A DNA stretch of 64,000 nt from Marinobacterium litorale DSM 23545 (GTDB lineage Bacteria > Pseudomonadota > Gammaproteobacteria > Pseudomonadales > Balneatricaceae). Made by a program: the position numbers and the translations under genes. Below, one piece after another: positions 34,178 to 43,627 of this stretch (positions are counted from its first letter, which is position 1; each line of letters starts with the position of its first letter). The stretch spans positions 49,947 through 113,946 of the forward strand of contig NZ_AUAZ01000014.1 of NCBI RefSeq assembly GCF_000428985.1, read 5' to 3'. The notes below the pieces were generated by a model. The model saw nothing but the letters and a program-made list of their open reading frames with translations, ran no database searches and was not told the DNA's origin.

Positions 34178-35464
34178 CTAGAGCAGGCCCAGAGCCAGTG
34201 AAGGGAAGGCGATAATCAGGGCGAGGCGCACTATATCGGACATTACAAACGGCATAACGCCCTTGTAGATGGAACCGATAGAGATATCGGGCGCGAACGC
34301 CTTTATCACGAATACGTTCATACCCACGGGCGGGGTAATCAGTCCGAGCTCTACGGTAATAACCGCAACGATACCGAACCAGATCGGGTCGAAACCGGCG
34401 GCTTCAACCAGCGGGTAGACAACCGGTACGGTCAACAGCAGCATGGCGATACTGTCCATCACACAGCCCAGCAGCATGAACAGGACCAATACGCAGATCA
34501 GGATCATGAACGGCGTCAGATTCAGCCCGTCGACGAAGCTGACCAGCTCGAACGAAATCCGCGACACGCTCAGGAAGTAACCGAAGATCTCCGCACCGAT
34601 AATCATGAAGAAGATCATCGCTGAGGTGGTCAGGGTTTCCTGAATCGAATCGCGGAACTCCACCATATTCATGCCGCGGAAAATAGCGATCACCAGCGTG
34701 GCAAACGCGCCAATGGCTGCCGCTTCAGTGGGTGTGAAAATACCGGTGTAGATACCGCCGATGATAATGGCAAACACCCCGGAGAAGGGGATCAACCCTT
34801 TAAGACCGACCAGCTTCTCCTTGAAGCTGGTCGCATCGCCCGGGGTCGCCAGTTCCGGCTTGATCTTGACCAGAACGCTGATGGTTACACAGTACAGTAC
34901 CAGGCCCAGGATGCCGGGAATCAGACCGGCAATAAACATATCACCGACAGACTGCTCGGTAATCAGGGCGTAGAGCAGCAGGGCGATGGAGGGCGGAATC
35001 ATAATGCCCAGCGTGCCGCCGGCGGCCAATGTACCTGTCGCCAGAGAGTCGGCGTAACCGTGCTTTTTCATCTCGGGCAATGCAACGCGGGACATGCTGG
35101 CCGCCGTCGCCACGGATGAGCCGGAAATCGCGGAAAAAATGCCGCAGGAGAGGATCGCCGCCAGCGAGATACCGCCGCGCCAGGAGCCAAACAGCGTACG
35201 AGCCCCGCTAAACAGCTGGTCCGACATTTTAGCCCGTGATGCGAAGACACCCATCATGATAAACATCGGAATCGGGCTGAAACTATAGTTGGAAAGCGTC
35301 TCGAAAGGGCCGCCTTCAAGGATGGCCATGGCTGGATCAAAAGCGATAATCCAGGTGAAGCCGATAAAACCGATGGCCGCCATCGATAGCGCAATGGGTG
35401 CGCGCAGGGCCATCATGACCAGCATCAGCAGGATGCAGGTCAAACCGATCATGGCTGAACTCAT
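34178..35464 (-). CDS. dctM: TRAP transporter large permease, DctM type (system 2)
   Basis: 428 residues, about 12 predicted helices. Conserved DctM pieces: IPMFIMMGVFASRAKMSDQLF, GTLAAGGTLGIMIPPSIALLLYALITEQSVGDMFIAGLIPG, TPTEAAAIGAFATLV and ELGLITPPVGMNVFVIKAFAPD. Its ATG overlaps the dctQ stop by four bases. With dctQ and dctP it forms a complete second TRAP system beside the lig genes; an aromatic or hydroaromatic acid such as protocatechuate is a plausible substrate (inference). Confidence 0.93.
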   Translation of the reverse strand: MSSAMIGLTCILLMLVMMALRAPIALSMAAIGFIGFTWIIAFDPAMAILEGGPFETLSNYSFSPIPMFIMMGVFASRAKMSDQLFSGARTLFGSWRGGISLAAILSCGIFSAISGSSVATAASMSRVALPEMKKHGYADSLATGTLAAGGTLGIMIPPSIALLLYALITEQSVGDMFIAGLIPGILGLVLYCVTISVLVKIKPELATPGDATSFKEKLVGLKGLIPFSGVFAIIIGGIYTGIFTPTEAAAIGAFATLVIAIFRGMNMVEFRDSIQETLTTSAMIFFMIIGAEIFGYFLSVSRISFELVSFVDGLNLTPFMILICVLVLFMLLGCVMDSIAMLLLTVPVVYPLVEAAGFDPIWFGIVAVITVELGLITPPVGMNVFVIKAFAPDISIGSIYKGVMPFVMSDIVRLALIIAFPSLALGLL

Positions 35465-35973
35465 GCGTTAAACCCCATAGCCGTAAAGAGACGCTGTTTT
35501 GCCACCAGCAGGGCGCGAATAGCCAGCATGGCTGTGCCAAAGACCGTGGCGGCATAGATGTAATTCATCGGAATCAACAGGTCCTGAGTGGTTTCGCCGG
35601 TCATGACAGAGGCGTGAATCGCTTCATAAAAGCGGACGCTCATACCGGTTGCCAGGAGCGTGTAACCCAGAAAGTAGATTGACTCCAGGAACGATTTCTT
35701 GCGCTCGCTGAGTCGTTCGGTAAACAGGTCAACCACTACTTGGGAGCGGTCGACGCAGTAGGGTAGTGCAAACAGGATCGTGAACAGCAGACCGAACTTG
35801 ACGATCTCGATCCCACCCACAAAGGTGAGATCGACCCCGCCGTCTGTCACACCGAAGACAAAGCGAGTGGTGACGTCCAGAAGGACCGTCACCATCATCG
35901 TCACGATCAGCAGTCCGCTCAGCTGCATCATGTAATACGCTACAGCATCTACCAGACGTGCGATTGGTTTCAT
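35461..35973 (-). CDS. dctQ: TRAP transporter small permease, DctQ type (system 2)
   Basis: 170 residues with four predicted membrane helices and the family segment TRFVFGVTDGGVDLTFVGGIEIVKFGLLFTILFALPYC. Overlaps dctM by four bases (ATGA) and follows dctP by 21 bases. Confidence 0.92.
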   Translation of the reverse strand: MKPIARLVDAVAYYMMQLSGLLIVTMMVTVLLDVTTRFVFGVTDGGVDLTFVGGIEIVKFGLLFTILFALPYCVDRSQVVVDLFTERLSERKKSFLESIYFLGYTLLATGMSVRFYEAIHASVMTGETTQDLLIPMNYIYAATVFGTAMLAIRALLVAKQRLFTAMGFNA

Positions 35974-35994
35974 GTGTTACTCCGGAAGACAGAC

Positions 35995-37023
35995 TTACTG
36001 GCAGAGTTTGGCCAGTTCAAGGGTGCGCGCGTAAACGTCGCGAGCCGGCAGTCCCTTGTCTTCAAGCTCCTGAAGGTAGTTTTCGGTCGCAGCAGCCACC
36101 ACCGGTTTCCACGCTTCGTTTTCAACACCGCCTTCGATGGTCAGGATCTCATGACCGGCAGCAACAGCGTCCTTACGGCCTTCACCATCCTGTGCATCGA
36201 ACACCATACCGGCCTTGTTGGCCCAGAGCATGCCGGAGTTGTCATCGATGACCTTCTGCAGGTCAGCCGGCATGGAGTCATAGGTACGCTTGTTCATGGT
36301 CACGACGAAAGACAGGCTGTAGAGGCCGATTTCCGTGTGCTTGGTCGCCAGCTCATTCAGACGGAATGACTTCTGACCTTCCCAGGGCAGGGATACGCCA
36401 TCGATCACGCCACGCTGCATGGACTGGTAGGATTCCGGTGCAGGCATGCCGACTGGCTGTGCTTCAACTTCTTCGAGGATCTTGGCGACCACTGAGGTCG
36501 GGCGGCGGATACGCAGGCCTGCCAGATCGGACGGCTCTTTAACCAGGGTTTCCTTGGTGTGGATATGGCCCTGGCCGTGGGTGAACATGAACAGCGGGTG
36601 GGTTTCTTCGTACTCGCCGCTGGTCAGTCCTTCGTCATACATCTTCTGAATCACGCAGGAACCCTGCTGTGCATCGGTGACGATACCCGGCAGCTCCACA
36701 ATCTGGGTCAGCGGGAAACGGTTAGCGGTGTATCCCTGCACGGTGGCGACGACGTCAGCGATGCCGTTGGCAGCCGCGTCATACAGTGCCGGCGGCTTGG
36801 CCAGGGTAGACGAGGGGTACATCTCCACTTCAATTCGCCCGTTGGAGTCCGCTTTCACCTTCTCTGCCCACGCGATGAAGACCTCTTTATGAGGCGCTGC
36901 AACCGGGGGGAAGAAGCTGGCAAAGCGCAGGTTAAAGTCGGCGGCCTGTGCGGCTGTTGTAACGCTGGTGGCCGTAGCGGCGATCGCTGCGGACAGAGCG
37001 GCTGTTTTAAGCATCTTTTTCAT
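35995..37023 (-). CDS. dctP: TRAP transporter substrate-binding protein, DctP type (system 2)
   Basis: 342 residues. Signal peptide KKMLKTAALSAAIAATATSVTTAAQA then ADFNLRFASFFPPVAAPH. DctP signatures: RIEVEMYPSSTLAKPPALYDAAANGIADVVATV, SDLAGLRIRRPTSVVAKILEEVEAQPVGMPAPESYQSMQRGVIDGVSLPWEG, with the Arg pair used for carboxylate binding. Two cysteines (QQGSCVIQK and the C-terminal LAKLCQ) are unusual for the family and could form a disulfide. First gene of the TRAP 2 unit. Confidence 0.93.
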   Translation of the reverse strand: MKKMLKTAALSAAIAATATSVTTAAQAADFNLRFASFFPPVAAPHKEVFIAWAEKVKADSNGRIEVEMYPSSTLAKPPALYDAAANGIADVVATVQGYTANRFPLTQIVELPGIVTDAQQGSCVIQKMYDEGLTSGEYEETHPLFMFTHGQGHIHTKETLVKEPSDLAGLRIRRPTSVVAKILEEVEAQPVGMPAPESYQSMQRGVIDGVSLPWEGQKSFRLNELATKHTEIGLYSLSFVVTMNKRTYDSMPADLQKVIDDNSGMLWANKAGMVFDAQDGEGRKDAVAAGHEILTIEGGVENEAWKPVVAAATENYLQELEDKGLPARDVYARTLELAKLCQ

Positions 37024-37141
37024 TGTGTTCGCCTCGTGTCGTTATCGTTTTTGCTTTTATTGTCGTGGGTCGGTCGTTGTTATCGGAGCGGTTGGGCTCC
37101 GGGTAAGGTTTGCGGGCCTTGCTTATGGAGTCGCCCTTTAA

Positions 37142-38137
37142 TCAGGCGAACTCCTCGGTATCAATTTCTTGTTGTTGCACGGCGCTGTAACGGGGGCCAT
37201 GCACGGTATTCTGGTTGATAATCGCGTCCAGACGCTGAACCGTGGCTGTATCCAGTTTGACCGGATCGGCGCCCAGATTTTCTTCCATATGGGAGATCAG
37301 TCGCGTGCCCGGTATCGGGATGATGTGATCGCCTTTGGACTTGACCCAGGCCAGTGCCAGCTGAGCGGGGGTGCAGCCAACGGCTTCTGCGACATTCAGA
37401 TACTCATCGAGCAGCGCCAGGTTCCGGGTGTAGTTCTCTGCATTGAACCGCGGCATATTGTTGCGGATATCCTTGGGCTCCAGCGTGGATACATCACGCA
37501 GGCCGTTGGTCAGAAATCCGCGTGCCAGGGGGCTGAAGGCCACAAAGGCGATGCCGTTATCGCGGCAGAAGTCCAGTACCGCAATTTCGGCATTGCGGGA
37601 CCAGAGGGAGTACTCGGTTTGAAGTGCGGCGATGGGATGCTCGTTCTGAGCCCGGCCCAACGTCTTGGCTGATACTTCGGACAGGCCGACGGCTCCAATC
37701 TTGCCTTCACGGACCAGATCACCCAGTGCACCCACACTTTCTTCAATCGGCACATTGGGATCGAGACGGTGCAGGTAGTAGAGGTCGATGAATTCGGTCT
37801 GCAGACGGCGCAGGCTCGCTTCACACTGGGCCTTGATTGTTTCCGGACGGCCGTCGATCTCTTTTTTGCCGCTTTCCTGGCCGATCGCCATACCGCATTT
37901 GCTGGCCAGGAAAAGGGAGTTACGCTTGCTGCTGAGCGCCTTGCCAACCAGAGTCTCGTTCTTGCCACCACCGTACAGGGTTGCGGTATCGAAATGGCGA
38001 TAACCCATATCGAACGCTGCGTGCAGTGCCTGAATCGCTTCCTCTTCGGCCAGCGGCACGTTATAGGCGTGTGACAGGTTCATGCACCCCAGGCCGATGC
38101 CCGGGTTGGCGAAGTATTGGTTGAGAGCGCTTGCCAT
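37142..38137 (-). CDS. Aldo/keto reductase
   Basis: 331-residue TIM-barrel oxidoreductase. The catalytic tetrad is visible: Asp in YRHFDTATLYGGGKNE, Tyr in TLYG, Lys in FLASKCGM and His in LYYLHRLDPN. NADPH-binding elements are PIPGTRLISHMEENLGA near the C-terminus. It resembles the YajO/Tas-type open-chain reductases. Its position between TRAP 2 and ligC suggests action on a carbonyl intermediate or on an aldehyde by-product of this pathway; no exact substrate can be given. Confidence 0.88.
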   Translation of the reverse strand: MASALNQYFANPGIGLGCMNLSHAYNVPLAEEEAIQALHAAFDMGYRHFDTATLYGGGKNETLVGKALSSKRNSLFLASKCGMAIGQESGKKEIDGRPETIKAQCEASLRRLQTEFIDLYYLHRLDPNVPIEESVGALGDLVREGKIGAVGLSEVSAKTLGRAQNEHPIAALQTEYSLWSRNAEIAVLDFCRDNGIAFVAFSPLARGFLTNGLRDVSTLEPKDIRNNMPRFNAENYTRNLALLDEYLNVAEAVGCTPAQLALAWVKSKGDHIIPIPGTRLISHMEENLGADPVKLDTATVQRLDAIINQNTVHGPRYSAVQQQEIDTEEFA

Positions 38138-38191
38138 CTGAAAAGACCTCTTGTCGCGTTTCTTCCGTTACGAATGCCTGAGAGTAAAGGT

Positions 38192-38218
38192 GAGCCGACC
38201 CGGGGGGAGGGTCGGCTC
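38192..38218. promoter_or_regulatory. Intercistronic hairpin between ligC and the aldo/keto reductase
   Basis: Ten-base arms GAGCCGACCC / GGGTCGGCTC with a seven-base loop and no T run; a processing or attenuating hairpin rather than a clear terminator. Confidence 0.55.
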
Positions 38219-38231
38219 ATGCGTGCGCGGC

Positions 38232-39185
38232 TTAGCTGTTAGCTTCCAGGCACTGCTCCAGGCGGTTCAGGGTCTCCATAGCCGGCAAACACTGAGCAAC
38301 GCTGGAATTCGGTTCGCGGCCTTCTTTAACGGCGGCGATAAACTCACGGTCCTGTAGCTCGATGCCGTTGTTGGATACAGCAACACCGGTCAGATCAACC
38401 GGGTTTTCGTTGCCATCGACCAGGTCGTCATAACGGGCGATGTAGGTGCCGTTATCGCAGATGTAACGGAAGAAGGTGCCGAAAGGACCTTCGTTGTTGA
38501 ACGACAGGGACAGGGTGCAGATCGCGCCATTGGGCACTTTCATGCCGATGCTCATGTCCATGGCGATACCCAGGTCCGGGTGGTGCGGGCCTTCCAGCGC
38601 CTGGACTTTCTCAGCGGTTTCACCGGTCTGGTACTGGAACAGGTCGACGGTGTGGCAGGCGTGGTGCCACAGCAGGTGGTCGGTCCAGGAGCGCGGTTGA
38701 CCCTTGGCATTGGTGTTGGTACGGCGGAAGAAGTAGGTCTGCACATCCATCTGCTGAACTTTCAGCTCACCGGCTTTGATCTTGTTGTGAATCCACTGGT
38801 GGCTGGGGTTGAAGCGACGGGTGTGGCCGGCCATGGCAACCAGGCCGGTTTTCTTCTGGACTTCAACCAGCTTGCGCGCATCTTCGATGTTGTCGGCCAT
38901 CGGGATTTCGACCATGACATGCTTGCCGGCTTCCAGGCACTGGATCGCCTGAGAGGCGTGCATCTGAGTCGGAGTTGCCAGAATGACACCGTCCACATCG
39001 TCACGGGCCAGCGCTTCAGCCAGGTCGGTGCAGTAATGGCCGACGCCACGCTCTTCGGCAAACTGACGGATCACATCGATCTTGGTACCGACAACAGAAG
39101 TGACTTCAGCGCCTTCGATCTGGGCGATAGCGTCCATGTGCTTCATACCGAACGCGCCGGAAGCGCCTGCTACACAAAGTCTCAT
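38232..39185 (-). CDS. ligC: 4-carboxy-2-hydroxymuconate-6-semialdehyde dehydrogenase
   Basis: 317 residues, Gfo/Idh/MocA family. N-terminal Rossmann site LCVAGASGAFGMKHMDAI and the EIPMADNIEDA motif (family EKP equivalent) with GHTRRFNPSHQWIHNKI and LLWHHACHTVDLFQYQTG in the substrate domain, which match LigC. The enzyme oxidises the hemiacetal of the LigAB ring-fission product to 2-pyrone-4,6-dicarboxylate with NAD(P). It is the only pathway gene on the minus strand, downstream of the LysR gene, whereas the other lig genes form the divergent operon. Confidence 0.92.
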   Translation of the reverse strand: MRLCVAGASGAFGMKHMDAIAQIEGAEVTSVVGTKIDVIRQFAEERGVGHYCTDLAEALARDDVDGVILATPTQMHASQAIQCLEAGKHVMVEIPMADNIEDARKLVEVQKKTGLVAMAGHTRRFNPSHQWIHNKIKAGELKVQQMDVQTYFFRRTNTNAKGQPRSWTDHLLWHHACHTVDLFQYQTGETAEKVQALEGPHHPDLGIAMDMSIGMKVPNGAICTLSLSFNNEGPFGTFFRYICDNGTYIARYDDLVDGNENPVDLTGVAVSNNGIELQDREFIAAVKEGREPNSSVAQCLPAMETLNRLEQCLEANS

Positions 39186-39370
39186 TCTCTCTCTCCTGAA
39201 TTGGTCGATTCTCTAATACTTATAGGCGAGGTGATTTTCGCCCTGTTTCAGCCGCTGCGTGATCTGTCCAAGTTCCGGTTGGAGACGGGCAGATGCACTG
39301 CTTTGGGCCGAGCGTATTTCTTTTAGTGCATTCAATGTAGCACCGGGTTGTGAAGTTGGATAATTGAAAA

Positions 39371-39382
39371 ACCCCTTGGGGT
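39371..39382 (-). terminator. Terminator after the LysR gene (minus strand)
   Basis: ACCCC-TT-GGGGT stem; on the minus strand it is followed by TTTTT, so it should reduce read-through from the LysR gene into ligC. Confidence 0.6.
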
Positions 39383-39413
39383 ATTCAATTTTTGAAAAAG
39401 CGTTTTTTATTTC

Positions 39414-40637
39414 TCAGAGGTCGGCATAGTTTTGTGCCGCATCTCTAAGCATATCGAGGAACGCTTTTTGAGTCGGGGTGGCCTGCCAGTTGCGCCGTAA
39501 AGTGATACCGATAGGCCGTCGGGTGTGGCTTAGGGCGTAGGGCAGCACTCGCAGCAATCCCAGCGCACGTTCATGTTCGATCTGGTGGCTTGAGATCAAG
39601 GTGAGCCTGTCGCTGCCCAAAAGCAGTTCGCGAATAAGTATTTGCGAACTGGTCTCCACAAGGCGGGTCGGTGTGGCGATGCCGTGGTCGGTAAAAAGGG
39701 TATCAAAGAATGCGCGAGTGGGTGTCCCGAGGCGGGGAACCACCCAGGGGTAGGCTGCGAGGGTTTCCAGATCGAGCTCTTTCGCATACTCAAGCGGATG
39801 GCCGCGGCGTGCAACGACGGCCAGGGGTGGTGCCAGCAGCTCCTCCTGAATGATGTCATCCGTGGGCGGTGGAAAACGAAGAGCACCGATCAAAAAATCC
39901 AAGTCGCCATGGCGCAGGTGGTGGAGGAGGTCGTTATAGGGGGCATCGACAATGTTAAGGCCGATGTCCGGGTGCTCCGCTGAGAAGCGGTTGATGACAT
40001 CCGGCAGTAAAGAGGTTCGCGCCAGGGGCATGCTGCCCAGAACGATTTTGCCCACTTCACGAAACTGCAGTGCGCTGATCTCGTAGTAGCCCTGATGAAT
40101 CTCGGAAAAGCCCAGTTTGGCGGCTCGGGCCAGCGCTTTGGCGGCCTTGGTGGTGTTGATGCCGGTGCTGGTTTTCTCAAACAGGCGGACCTCCAGCAAC
40201 TGTTCCAGCTCACGGGCGGCGCGATGCAGTGACGATTGGGATACCCCCAGATTGCGGCTGGCGATGCTGAAGTTTTGCGCCTCTGTGACCGCGATCAGCG
40301 CCCTCAGTTGGGTGGTGGTTAAAAGGGGCAGAATGTTGGTCTGGGCAGCCTGGCCGCGAGCCGCGCTGTTGCGCAGCGCATCCCGTGTTCCCTGTTCGAT
40401 ATAGTCCATGCAGCGCCGGATTCGGTTGTACCAGACCTGGCCCGCGCTATTGGGGTACATGCCGTCAGACTGACGGTCAAACAGGCCGGTTCCCAGCAGC
40501 TTTTCCAGCTTCGCGATGGCCTGCGTGATGGCCGGCTGAGACAAAAACACCCGGGGAGCCGCCTGGCTGATGCTCTTGCACTGAGCCACTTCTAAAAATA
40601 CCCGCAGGTGACGCAGGTTGGGGATCACCAGTTCCAT
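39414..40637 (-). CDS. LysR-family regulator with two HTH domains
   Basis: 407 residues, about 100 longer than a normal LysR protein. There are two LysR-type winged helices in tandem: residues about 6-65 (LRHLRVFLEVAQCKSISQAAPRVFLSQPAITQAIAKLEKLLGTGLFDRQ) and about 108-167 (TTQLRALIAVTEAQNFSIASRNLGVSQSSLHRAARELEQLLEVRLFEKT), then the usual periplasmic-binding-protein-like effector domain. It is divergent from ligJKUIAB and upstream of ligC, so it should be the pathway activator, in the place LigR occupies in Sphingobium. How common this double-HTH form is cannot be judged from the window. Confidence 0.9.
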   Translation of the reverse strand: MELVIPNLRHLRVFLEVAQCKSISQAAPRVFLSQPAITQAIAKLEKLLGTGLFDRQSDGMYPNSAGQVWYNRIRRCMDYIEQGTRDALRNSAARGQAAQTNILPLLTTTQLRALIAVTEAQNFSIASRNLGVSQSSLHRAARELEQLLEVRLFEKTSTGINTTKAAKALARAAKLGFSEIHQGYYEISALQFREVGKIVLGSMPLARTSLLPDVINRFSAEHPDIGLNIVDAPYNDLLHHLRHGDLDFLIGALRFPPPTDDIIQEELLAPPLAVVARRGHPLEYAKELDLETLAAYPWVVPRLGTPTRAFFDTLFTDHGIATPTRLVETSSQILIRELLLGSDRLTLISSHQIEHERALGLLRVLPYALSHTRRPIGITLRRNWQATPTQKAFLDMLRDAAQNYADL

Positions 40638-40843
40638 AAAAAGCCCTGTTTAAGATCGCTGGAATATAAGTGCTATATCAAAATCTAATAGGGTTTCGGT
40701 CAAAATGAAATAGCCATTGCACCGGGTGACGTCAATACTGTACTCACACTTAAAAGCTGACCCGCCTCCGCAGGGGGTGCAGCGCGCTCGCGCTCGCAAG
40801 CTTAACCGTCAACACGTGTATTCAGTATTAAGAGAGTCCCACG
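40638..40843. promoter_or_regulatory. LysR gene / ligJ divergent promoter region
   Basis: 205 bases between the divergent LysR gene and ligJ. A TTTC-N9-GAAA palindrome at 40694-40710 contains the T-N11-A core of a LysR box. A GC-rich run with repeated GCGCTCGCGCTCGC lies at about 40783-40796 in what is probably the ligJ leader. RBS AAGAGAG is just before ligJ. Confidence 0.5.
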
Positions 40844-41851
40844 ATGATTATCGACTGCCATGGCCACTACACAACAACTCCGCCGCAGGTCGGTGAGTAC
40901 CGCGAGCAACAGAAAGCTGCGGTTGCCAAGGATCCGAACTATGTCGGTGAAAAAGGCTCCATCGTTATCAGCGATGATGAAATCCGCGAATCGATCGAGA
41001 ACAACCAGCTCAAGCTGCAACAGGAGCGCGGTACCGATCTGACCATCTTCTCACCGCGTGCCAGCTGGATGGGGCACCATATCGGGAACGAGCACACCAG
41101 CCGTTTCTGGACCGAACAGCAGAACGACCTGATCCGCCGCGTATGTGATCTGTTCCCGAACAACTTTGTTCCTGTGGCTCAGCTGCCCCAGTCACCGGGT
41201 GTAGATCCGGCCAAGTCGGTTCCGGAAATTATCCGCACCGTGGAAGAGATGGGCTTTATCGGTATCAACCTGAACCCGGACCCCAGCGGTGGTCACTGGA
41301 ACGGCTCCTCCCTGGCTGATCGTTCGTTCTACCCGATCTATGAAAAAATGGTCGAGTACGATATCCCGGCCATGGTTCACGTCAGCGCGGCTTGCAACGA
41401 CTGCTTCCACACCACCGGTTCTCACTATCTGGGTGCGGATACCACCGGCTTCCAGCAGCTGATGATGTCCGATGTATTCACCGACTTCCCGGAACTTAAG
41501 ATCATCATCCCGCACGGCGGTGGCGCTGTTCCTTACCACTGGGGCCGTTTCCGTGGGCTGGCGCTGGACCGCGGCTTTGATCTGGAAGAAAAAGTTCTGA
41601 ACAACATCTACTTCGACACCTGCGTTTACCACCAACGCGGTATCGATCTGCTGCTCGATATCATCCCGACCAAGAACATTCTGTTCGCCTCCGAAATGAT
41701 CGGTGCGGTACGCGGTATCGACCCGGAAACCGGTCACTACTTCGATGACACCAAGCGCTACATCGACAACAACACCGTGCTGAGCGCCGAGCAGAAAGCA
41801 GACATCTTCGAGCACAACACCCGTCGTGTATTCAGCCGTCTGAAAGTCTGA
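40844..41851 (+). CDS. ligJ: 4-oxalomesaconate hydratase
   Basis: 335 residues, amidohydrolase superfamily (decarboxylase/LigJ branch). Metal motif IIDCHGHYT at the N-terminus (HxH), AMVHVSAACNDCF, IIIPHGGGAVPYHWGRFRGL with the third metal/catalytic His, and a late Glu-containing LFASEMIGAVRG motif replacing the usual Asp. It adds water to 4-oxalomesaconate to give 4-carboxy-4-hydroxy-2-oxoadipate. First gene of the lig operon; ligK starts 25 bases after its stop. Confidence 0.93.
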   Translation: MIIDCHGHYTTTPPQVGEYREQQKAAVAKDPNYVGEKGSIVISDDEIRESIENNQLKLQQERGTDLTIFSPRASWMGHHIGNEHTSRFWTEQQNDLIRRVCDLFPNNFVPVAQLPQSPGVDPAKSVPEIIRTVEEMGFIGINLNPDPSGGHWNGSSLADRSFYPIYEKMVEYDIPAMVHVSAACNDCFHTTGSHYLGADTTGFQQLMMSDVFTDFPELKIIIPHGGGAVPYHWGRFRGLALDRGFDLEEKVLNNIYFDTCVYHQRGIDLLLDIIPTKNILFASEMIGAVRGIDPETGHYFDDTKRYIDNNTVLSAEQKADIFEHNTRRVFSRLKV

Positions 41852-41876
41852 TCCCGGTATCGAGAAGAGGTAAACC

Positions 41877-42554
41877 ATGAAAGAAACAGTTGTAGTTCAG
41901 AAGATTGAACGCGCGGATCAGGCGGTTATCGACGGTCTGGCCGAGTGTGGCGTAGCCACTATCCATGAAGCCCAGGGCCGTGTCGGCCTGCTGGCCCACT
42001 ACATGCGCCCGATCCAGCAGGATGTGGCGGTGGCCGGTTCTGCTATCACCATCTCCGGTGCCGCCGGTGATAACTGGATGATGCATGTGGCGATCGAGCA
42101 GTGCCAGAAGGGCGATATGCTGGTGTTCGCGCCGACTTCTCCCTCTGTTCACGGTTTCTTCGGTGACCTGCTGGCGACCTCCGCCCAGGCGCGTGGTGTT
42201 GTCGGTTTGGTGATCGATGGCGGTGTCCGCGATACCAAGGATCTGCGTCAGATGAATTTCCCGGTCTGGTCCAAGGCGGTTTTTGCCGAAGGCACCATCA
42301 AGGAAACCGTTGGCTCCGTTAACGTCCCGCTGGTCTGCGCCGATGAGCTGATCAACGCCGGCGACGTGGTTGTGGCCGATGATGACGGTGTGGTTGTGGT
42401 TCGCCGCGAACACGCCGCCGAAGTGCTGGAGAAAGCACGTAAGCGTATGGAGCTGGAAGAAGCCAAGCGCGTACGTCTGGCTAACGGCGAACTGGGCCTG
42501 GATATCTACGACATGCGCCCGCGCCTGAAAGAGAAGGGCCTGAAGTATGTCTGA
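41877..42554 (+). CDS. ligK: 4-carboxy-4-hydroxy-2-oxoadipate aldolase
   Basis: 225 residues, class II pyruvate aldolase of the RraA-like fold. Signatures: [41 protein letters not shown] (the Arg-Asp that binds pyruvate and metal), [22 protein letters not shown]. Divalent-metal-dependent; cleaves the ring-fission product to pyruvate and oxaloacetate, the end of the pathway. RBS GAGAAGAGG. Its stop overlaps the ligU start by eight bases. Confidence 0.95.
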   Translation: MKETVVVQKIERADQAVIDGLAECGVATIHEAQGRVGLLAHYMRPIQQDVAVAGSAITISGAAGDNWMMHVAIEQCQKGDMLVFAPTSPSVHGFFGDLLATSAQARGVVGLVIDGGVRDTKDLRQMNFPVWSKAVFAEGTIKETVGSVNVPLVCADELINAGDVVVADDDGVVVVRREHAAEVLEKARKRMELEEAKRVRLANGELGLDIYDMRPRLKEKGLKYV

Positions 42555-43611
42555 TGGCGTCCGCTGCATGTGGATGCGAGGCGGTACCTCCAAGGGGGGG
42601 TACTTCCTTGCAGAAGACCTGCCCACCGATATTGCCGAGCGCGATGCCTTCCTGCTGCGGGTGATGGGCTCGCCCGACTCGCGCCAGATCGATGGCATGG
42701 GCGGGGCAGACCCGCTCACCGCCAAGGTCGCCGTGGTAAAACCGTCCGAGCGTGACGATGCTGATGTGGACTACCTGTTCCTGCAGGTCTTTGTCGACCA
42801 GCCCATCGTTACCGACGCTCAGAACTGCGGCAATATCCTGGCCGGTGTCGGCCCCTTCGCCATCGAGCGTGGGCTGGTGCAACCCGAGGGGGATGAGACC
42901 GAGGTCAGCATCTATATGGAGAACACCGGGCAGATCGCCCGGGCTCGTGTCTCCACACCGAACGGCAAAGTGAACTACGTGGGTGATGCCAGCATTGATG
43001 GTGTTCCCGGCACGTCTGCGGCGGTCCCGATCACCTTTGAAGACACGGCCGGCTCCAGCTGCGGCGCATTGCTGCCCACGGGTAACACCGTCGACACCAT
43101 CGACGGTGTCGACGTGACGATGATCGATAACGGCATGCCTGTGGTTGTCATGCGTGCTGAAGATATGGGCATCACCGGTACTGAAAGCCGTGAAGAGCTG
43201 GAAGCAAACGAAGCGTTGCGCGCCAAACTTGAATCGATCCGCCTGCAGGCGGGGCCGATGATGAATCTGGGTGATGTCAAAGAGAAGTCAGTCCCCAAGA
43301 TGACCATGGTGAGCAAGGCCACCCGCGGTGGTGCGCTCTCCACCCGAACCTTCATTCCACACCGGTGCCATGCCTCTATCGGCGTACTCGGTGCGGTCAG
43401 TGTGGCAACGGCCGCCGTACTGGAAGGATCACCGGCGGCCGGTATTGCCGATATCCCCGAAGGCTTACGCAAGACTCTGTCGGTGGAACATCCCATCGGC
43501 GAGATGACCGTCATACTGGATATGGATGACGCCGGACAGGTCGGCTCCGCAGCGATTCTGCGAACCGCCCGCAAACTGTTCGATGGCGAAGTCTTTACTT
43601 TCAAGAATTGA
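42547..43611 (+). CDS. ligU: 4-oxalomesaconate tautomerase
   Basis: 354 residues, PrpF/diaminopimelate-epimerase fold. N-terminal [17 protein letters not shown] and a second half repeat with GNCG-like [15 protein letters not shown], then [25 protein letters not shown] and the C-terminal [23 protein letters not shown] region. The family isomerises without cofactor by proton abstraction (Lys/Cys pair). Converts the enol form of 4-oxalomesaconate to the keto isomer used by LigJ; an alternative name is GalD in gallate pathways. Confidence 0.9.
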   Translation: MSDGVRCMWMRGGTSKGGYFLAEDLPTDIAERDAFLLRVMGSPDSRQIDGMGGADPLTAKVAVVKPSERDDADVDYLFLQVFVDQPIVTDAQNCGNILAGVGPFAIERGLVQPEGDETEVSIYMENTGQIARARVSTPNGKVNYVGDASIDGVPGTSAAVPITFEDTAGSSCGALLPTGNTVDTIDGVDVTMIDNGMPVVVMRAEDMGITGTESREELEANEALRAKLESIRLQAGPMMNLGDVKEKSVPKMTMVSKATRGGALSTRTFIPHRCHASIGVLGAVSVATAAVLEGSPAAGIADIPEGLRKTLSVEHPIGEMTVILDMDDAGQVGSAAILRTARKLFDGEVFTFKN

Positions 43612-43627
43612 TAGCAGGTGCTGCAAG

